A DNA stretch of 9,079 nucleotides. It comes from an uncultured Ruminococcus sp. (GTDB lineage: Bacteria > Bacillota > Clostridia > Oscillospirales > Ruminococcaceae). The notes beneath the pieces were generated by a model, which saw only the letters and a program-made list of their open reading frames with translations, ran no database searches and was not told the DNA's origin. Numbering within the stretch: position 1 is the first letter of the stretch; the number at the start of each line of letters is the position of its first letter. Both the position numbers and the translations under genes were made by a program. Location of the stretch: contig CAMWHN010000074.1 in assembly GCA_947174085.1 (NCBI GenBank), forward strand, positions 1 to 9,079, in the 5' to 3' direction. Below are positions 5,684 to 9,079 of the stretch, piece by piece.

Positions 5684-6886
5684 TTATATATTTTCAGAGA
5701 TAATATCTTTTGGCTTCACAACAGCAGAGCCAGAAACTGTGACATTATGACCGACAACCGCAATGCCCCAATCGTCTCTGTTTTGGATATTTTCCGGACT
5801 AATGCCGATTTTCGCACCGGATTCAATTACACAGTTTTCACCAACAATTGCATATTCTACTACTGCACCGGATTTTACAACTGTACCCGGCATTAAAATA
5901 GAATAATTTACAGTTGCACCCTCCTCAATTGTAACACCGGAGAAAATCACGGAAAAATCTACTTCACCGCTAATGCTAGAACCTTCTGTAATCATAGAAT
6001 TTTCAATCTTAGCAGTATCGCCAATATACTGTGGTGGCATATTATTATGACGAGCATAAATTTTCCATTTCGGGTCATACAAATCAAGCGGAACAGACGG
6101 ACTTAATAAATCCATATTTGCTTCCCAAAGACTGTCAAGCGTACCAACATCTTTCCAATAGCCGTCAAACGTATAAGCAAATAGACGTTCTTTATTAGCA
6201 AGCATTGCAGGAATAATATCTTTGCCGAAGTCTTTTGAACCTGTATTGGCATTTTCATTTTCGATTAAATATTTTTTCAGCTTTTCCCATGTAAAGCAGT
6301 AAATACCCATAGATGCAAGTGTAGATTCTGGATTTTTTGGCTTTTCTGTGAATCTAACAACACGATTTTCCGCATCACAAGTCATAATACCAAATCTTGA
6401 CGCTTCTTCCATAGAAACATCAATTACTGCAATTGTACCGTCAGATTGATTTGCTTCATGAAATTCTACTAATTTAGAATAATCCATTTTATAAATATGG
6501 TCGCCACCCAATACAATTACATATTCTGGAGAATAACGTTCAATAAAGCGCATATTTTGATAAATTGCATTGGCAGTACCCTGAAACCAATCTGCACCCT
6601 CTTTTGTTTCAAATGGTGACAGTACATGTACACCACCATACATTCTGTCCAAGTCCCAAGGCTGACCATTGCCAATATATTCATTCAGGACTAAAGGCTG
6701 ATACTGTGTTAATACACCAACAGTATCAATGCCGGAATTTGTGCAGTTAGACAGCGCAAAATCAATAATGCGATATTTGCCACCATAAGGCACAGCCGGT
6801 TTTGCAACGTTCTGTGTCAAGGCATATAATCTGCTGCCCTGTCCGCCTGCCAGAAGCATTGCGATGACTTTTTTCTTAGCATTCAT
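5684..6886 (-). CDS. glgC: Glucose-1-phosphate adenylyltransferase (ADP-glucose pyrophosphorylase, catalytic subunit)
   Basis: 400 codons. It makes ADP-glucose and pyrophosphate from ATP and glucose-1-phosphate, the committed step of bacterial glycogen synthesis. The ATG at 6886-6884 follows AGGAGG (6901-6896) by 9 nt. Visible motifs are the nucleotide loop AGGQGSRL (13-20), KPAVPYGGKYRIIDFALSN (29-47), GGDHIYKMDY with catalytic D129 (127-136), the sugar-phosphate motif FTEKP with K182 (179-183), and DVGT (246-249). A beta-helix of hexapeptide repeats covers about 290-390. All catalytic residues are present, unlike in the neighbouring GlgD. By eye, the E. coli K39-R40 pair, which contacts the activator fructose-1,6-bisphosphate, aligns with N26-V27. 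Activation of the E. coli type is therefore unlikely, in keeping with Firmicutes enzymes. The gene follows glgB across an 84-nt gap holding a hairpin and is 15 nt from glgD. Confidence 0.97.
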   Translation of the reverse strand: MNAKKKVIAMLLAGGQGSRLYALTQNVAKPAVPYGGKYRIIDFALSNCTNSGIDTVGVLTQYQPLVLNEYIGNGQPWDLDRMYGGVHVLSPFETKEGADWFQGTANAIYQNMRFIERYSPEYVIVLGGDHIYKMDYSKLVEFHEANQSDGTIAVIDVSMEEASRFGIMTCDAENRVVRFTEKPKNPESTLASMGIYCFTWEKLKKYLIENENANTGSKDFGKDIIPAMLANKERLFAYTFDGYWKDVGTLDSLWEANMDLLSPSVPLDLYDPKWKIYARHNNMPPQYIGDTAKIENSMITEGSSISGEVDFSVIFSGVTIEEGATVNYSILMPGTVVKSGAVVEYAIVGENCVIESGAKIGISPENIQNRDDWGIAVVGHNVTVSGSAVVKPKDIISENI

Positions 6887-6907
6887 AAAAATAATCCTCC
6901 TATTTTA

Positions 6908-6953
6908 GATGGAGCTGTCTAGCTATTTTCACGTTACAAAAACAGCTCCTATC
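6908..6953 (-). promoter_or_regulatory. Stable hairpin in the glgB-glgC gap
   Basis: Between the glgB stop and the glgC ribosome binding site the minus-strand RNA has GGAGCUGU (6949-6942) perfectly complementary to ACAGCUCC (6918-6911). Three more pairs (GAU/AUC) follow beyond one bulged A, with a 23-nt loop. No U-tract follows, so it is not an intrinsic terminator. The 5' arm also contains AUAGGAG, identical to the glgC ribosome binding site 49 nt downstream, so the CUCC of the 3' arm could pair with either copy. An RNA stability, processing or coupling role is inferred. Confidence 0.55.
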
Positions 6954-6970
6954 ATAATATTTTCTGTTTT

Positions 6971-8944
6971 TTATTCTGTTTCTGTTTCAGATAATTTCGC
7001 TTCTTTTTCTCTTTTGTCAGCGATTTCATTAGCAAGCTCTGCAAGTGTTTTTTGTTTCTTAACAATACGCTTTAAATATAATACAGACAGTGCTGGAATG
7101 GTAAGCGAAATACTTTGGTCAAATCCGTGCATACCAAATTCAAGTGTTTCATAATGCTTTAGAGCCAAACCTTGCCCGCCGAATTTTACATCATCTGTGC
7201 TGAATAATAATTCATATTCGCCCTCGAACGGAATGCCAATTTTATAATCTTCACGAGTGACCGGAACGAAATTGCAAACAGCAATAATTTCACTGCCATC
7301 ATCTGCAATACGTCTGAATGCAATGACACTTTGTTTATAATCATCATGAGAAATCCAACTAAAACCAGCCCATGAATCATCATTATCCCACAATGCAGGC
7401 GTATCTAAATATAATTTATTTAATTCTGCAACAAAATCCTGTGTCTGCTGATGCTCTGGAATATTTAATAAATCCCAATCAAGTTGTGTCTGATAATTCC
7501 ATTCGTTCTGCTGTGCAAATTCTTGTCCCATAAACAGCATTTTCTTTCCGGGGTGTGCCATCATGTAGGCAAGAAAAGCCCTGTAAGAAGAAAATTTATC
7601 TTGTCCTAGTCCGGGCATTTTATTAATCATGGAACACTTGCCATAAACAATTTCATCATGAGAAATTGGCAATACATAATTTTCAGAGAAACAATAAAAG
7701 AATGAAAATGTTAATTTATCATGATTATATGCCCTATAAATCGGGTCAAGTGACATATAATGCAACATGTCATTCATCCAACCCATATTCCACTTGAAAT
7801 TAAAACCTAAACCGCCAATATCTGTAGGTTTTGTCACAAGTGGCCATGCAGTAGATTCTTCTGCAATCATAAGTACATCAGGGTGTTTTGCAAAAACAGT
7901 TTCATTTAGATTTCTGAAAAATTCAACAGCTTCTAAATTTTCATTACCGCCATTAATATTAGCTGTCCATTCGCCGTCACGTCTGTCATAGTCAAGATAT
8001 AACATAGAAGCAACAGCGTCTACACGCAAGCCGTCTAAATGATATTCATCTAGCCAACAGCAAGCACTGGAAATCAAGAATGAACGCACTTCGCCTTTGC
8101 CGTAGTCAAATACTCTTGTTCCCCAAGATTTATGTTCCATTTTTTTCGGATCAGTATATTCATAGCAATAAGAACCGTCAAATTCACAAAGTCCAGATGG
8201 GTCTTTTGGAAAATGTGCAGGAACCCAGTCAAGAATAACACCAATCTTTGCTTGATGGAATAAATCAATCATTTCTTTGAACTGGTCTGGTGTTCCATAA
8301 CGTGAAGTCGGCGCAAAATACCCAGTTACTTGATATCCCCAAGAGCCGTCAAACGGATATTCTGTCAATGGCATAAATTCAACATGTGTATAAGACATTT
8401 TTTGCATATACGGAATCATTTGCTTTGCAAAAGAAATATAATCTAATACTGTGTCATCAGAATTTTTCTTCCATGAATCCAAATGTACTTCATAGATATT
8501 CATAGGACGTTTATAAACAACATGTTTTTTCTTTTCACGTTGCCATTCCGCATCTTGCCAGATATAATTACTTTCATAAATTTTAGAAGCTGTTGCCGGA
8601 CGGACTTCATAATGTGAAGCATATGGGTCGCTTTTTGTTAATAATCTTTCATCTTGCGTTTCAATGCTATATTTATAAATATCATACTGTGCAAGATTTT
8701 CAATTGTTGTTTCCCAAATGCCAGTTGCAATCAAATGCATTGGGTGAGTTTCTCTGTTCCAATTGTTGAAATCACCAACAACAGAAACACTTTTTGCATT
8801 AGGCGCCCACACACGAAACCGATGTTTTTTCACACCGTTTTCTTCAATTGTATGCGCACCAAAAAAACGATAACTTTCAGAATTTTTTCCCTGATAAAAT
8901 AAATAAAGAGGAAAATCATTTGGGTTTTCTTTATTGTGATTCAA
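6971..8944 (-). CDS. glgB: 1,4-alpha-glucan (glycogen) branching enzyme, GH13
   Basis: 657 codons, normal for the family. It cuts alpha-1,4-glucan and re-attaches the piece by an alpha-1,6 bond, creating branch points in glycogen. Domain order: an N-terminal CBM48 region (about 26-125, with FRVWAPNAKSVSVVGDFNNW at 43-62), a GH13 (beta/alpha)8 barrel (about 145-520), and a C-terminal all-beta domain (about 530-625). The four GH13 regions are present: DWVPAHFP (239-246), GLRVDAV with nucleophile D309, AEES with acid/base E362, and SHDE with D430. GQEFAQQNEWN (473-483) is also typical. Residues 628-657 are a charged Lys/Glu-rich tail, predicted helical and of unknown role. The start is TTG at 8944-8942, with AGGAGG 8 nt upstream. 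It is the first gene of the operon, just behind the promoter, with a leader of only about 18 nt. The assignment is certain. Confidence 0.97.
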   Translation of the reverse strand: MNHNKENPNDFPLYLFYQGKNSESYRFFGAHTIEENGVKKHRFRVWAPNAKSVSVVGDFNNWNRETHPMHLIATGIWETTIENLAQYDIYKYSIETQDERLLTKSDPYASHYEVRPATASKIYESNYIWQDAEWQREKKKHVVYKRPMNIYEVHLDSWKKNSDDTVLDYISFAKQMIPYMQKMSYTHVEFMPLTEYPFDGSWGYQVTGYFAPTSRYGTPDQFKEMIDLFHQAKIGVILDWVPAHFPKDPSGLCEFDGSYCYEYTDPKKMEHKSWGTRVFDYGKGEVRSFLISSACCWLDEYHLDGLRVDAVASMLYLDYDRRDGEWTANINGGNENLEAVEFFRNLNETVFAKHPDVLMIAEESTAWPLVTKPTDIGGLGFNFKWNMGWMNDMLHYMSLDPIYRAYNHDKLTFSFFYCFSENYVLPISHDEIVYGKCSMINKMPGLGQDKFSSYRAFLAYMMAHPGKKMLFMGQEFAQQNEWNYQTQLDWDLLNIPEHQQTQDFVAELNKLYLDTPALWDNDDSWAGFSWISHDDYKQSVIAFRRIADDGSEIIAVCNFVPVTREDYKIGIPFEGEYELLFSTDDVKFGGQGLALKHYETLEFGMHGFDQSISLTIPALSVLYLKRIVKKQKTLAELANEIADKREKEAKLSETETE

Positions 8945-8952
8945 AAAAATCG

Positions 8953-8958
8953 CCTCCT
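8953..8958 (-). promoter_or_regulatory. Ribosome binding site deciding the TTG start of glgB
   Basis: A perfect AGGAGG on the minus strand lies 8 nt before TTG at 8944-8942. The only nearby upstream ATG (8970-8968) overlaps the -10 box and is out of frame, stopping at 8941, so it cannot be the start. The TTG gives an N-terminus of normal length ahead of the CBM48 domain. Confidence 0.85.
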
Positions 8959-8968
8959 ACTAACTTTC

Positions 8969-8997
8969 ATTTTATCAGAAATTTCAAATGATTGCAA
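8969..8997 (-). promoter_or_regulatory. Sigma-A promoter of the glgBCDA operon
   Basis: On the minus strand the -35 box is TTGCAA (8997-8992), the spacer is 17 bp, and the -10 box is TAAAAT (8974-8969) preceded by TGA, an extended -10. Transcription should begin near 8962, leaving about 18 nt before the TTG start and no room for a riboswitch. Control is therefore probably at initiation by proteins binding here or upstream. Confidence 0.8.
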
Positions 8998-9043
8998 GCA
9001 TTTTCCTTGCTGATAGCAAAAGTTTATATGTTATCATAAAAAC
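8992..9043. promoter_or_regulatory. Overlapping inverted repeats upstream of the glgB promoter (candidate regulator sites)
   Basis: On the plus strand GCAAG (8994-8998) and CTTGC (9006-9010) form an inverted repeat with a 7-nt spacer over the -35 box. TTGCT-GAT-AGCAA (9007-9019) forms a second, overlapping one. A third, imperfect one is GTTTATAT-GTTATC-ATAAAAAC (9022-9043; one mismatch). Repeated TTGC/GCAA half-sites could bind a dimeric regulator. The arms are short, no known operator was recognised, and the rest of this 135-nt region holds no supportable gene. Confidence 0.3.
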
Positions 9044-9079
9044 CACATTATTTTTTTGTTAATTTTGCACAATAAAAGT

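Noticed and set aside
6908..6953. The glgB-glgC hairpin as an intrinsic terminator splitting the operon
   Set aside because: No U-tract follows the stem, and no convincing promoter precedes glgC (the best -35/-10 pairs have spacers of 19 or 26 bp).
8941..8970. A nine-codon leader ORF (MKVSRRRFF) overlapping the glgB start as TTGA
   Set aside because: Its ATG overlaps the -10 box and so lies upstream of the expected transcription start, and it has no ribosome binding site.
8945..9079. A CcpA catabolite-responsive element or a divergent plus-strand promoter upstream of glgB
   Set aside because: No match to the cre consensus core was found, and the possible plus-strand -35/-10 pair has poor spacing.

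Overview
The window is AT-rich bacterial chromosome with every recognisable gene on the minus strand, so the map reads from right to left. The content points to a low-GC Firmicute of the class Clostridia, plausibly a gut Oscillospirales/Ruminococcaceae-type or Lachnospiraceae-type organism. The reasons are the two-subunit GlgC/GlgD ADP-glucose pyrophosphorylase, strong AGGAGG-type ribosome binding sites, frequent TTG/GTG starts, and an EF-G/Tet-like GTPase fused to a NYN nuclease. The genus cannot be fixed from the sequence alone.

Region 1 (about 9079 to 3050) is a complete four-gene glycogen synthesis operon in the order glgB-glgC-glgD-glgA. It starts at a clear sigma-A promoter (TTGCAA, 17 bp, TGA-TAAAAT at 8969-8997) and ends at an intrinsic terminator (3050-3080). 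GlgC with its degenerate partner GlgD makes ADP-glucose, GlgA polymerises it into alpha-1,4-glucan, and GlgB adds alpha-1,6 branches. The glgC-glgD and glgD-glgA gaps are 15 and 20 nt. The glgB-glgC gap is 84 nt and holds a strong hairpin. The glgP that follows glgA in the Bacillus subtilis operon is absent. glgB and glgA both start with TTG.

Region 2 (3031 to 1) is a separate transcription unit with its own promoter (TTGCAA, 17 bp, TGC-TATAAT at 3003-3031), 19 nt past the glg terminator. Its first gene starts with GTG and encodes an 859-residue protein. Residues 1 to about 640 are an EF-G/ribosomal-protection-type GTPase, and residues 720-859 are a complete YacP/Rae1-type NYN ribonuclease domain. 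Rae1 of B. subtilis cleaves mRNA in the ribosomal A site, where Tet(M)-type GTPases also bind, so this looks like a one-chain A-site engaging GTPase plus mRNA nuclease. The linker between the halves contains an A9 tract at which a slip of one base either way would stop translation before the nuclease. Twenty nt downstream is the 5' part of a zinc-ribbon/TM2-domain membrane protein gene, cut by the window edge.

No RNA genes, insertion sequences, phage genes or CRISPR arrays were seen. The most notable item is the GTPase-nuclease fusion; the glycogen operon is ordinary apart from its regulatory details and some active-site substitutions.
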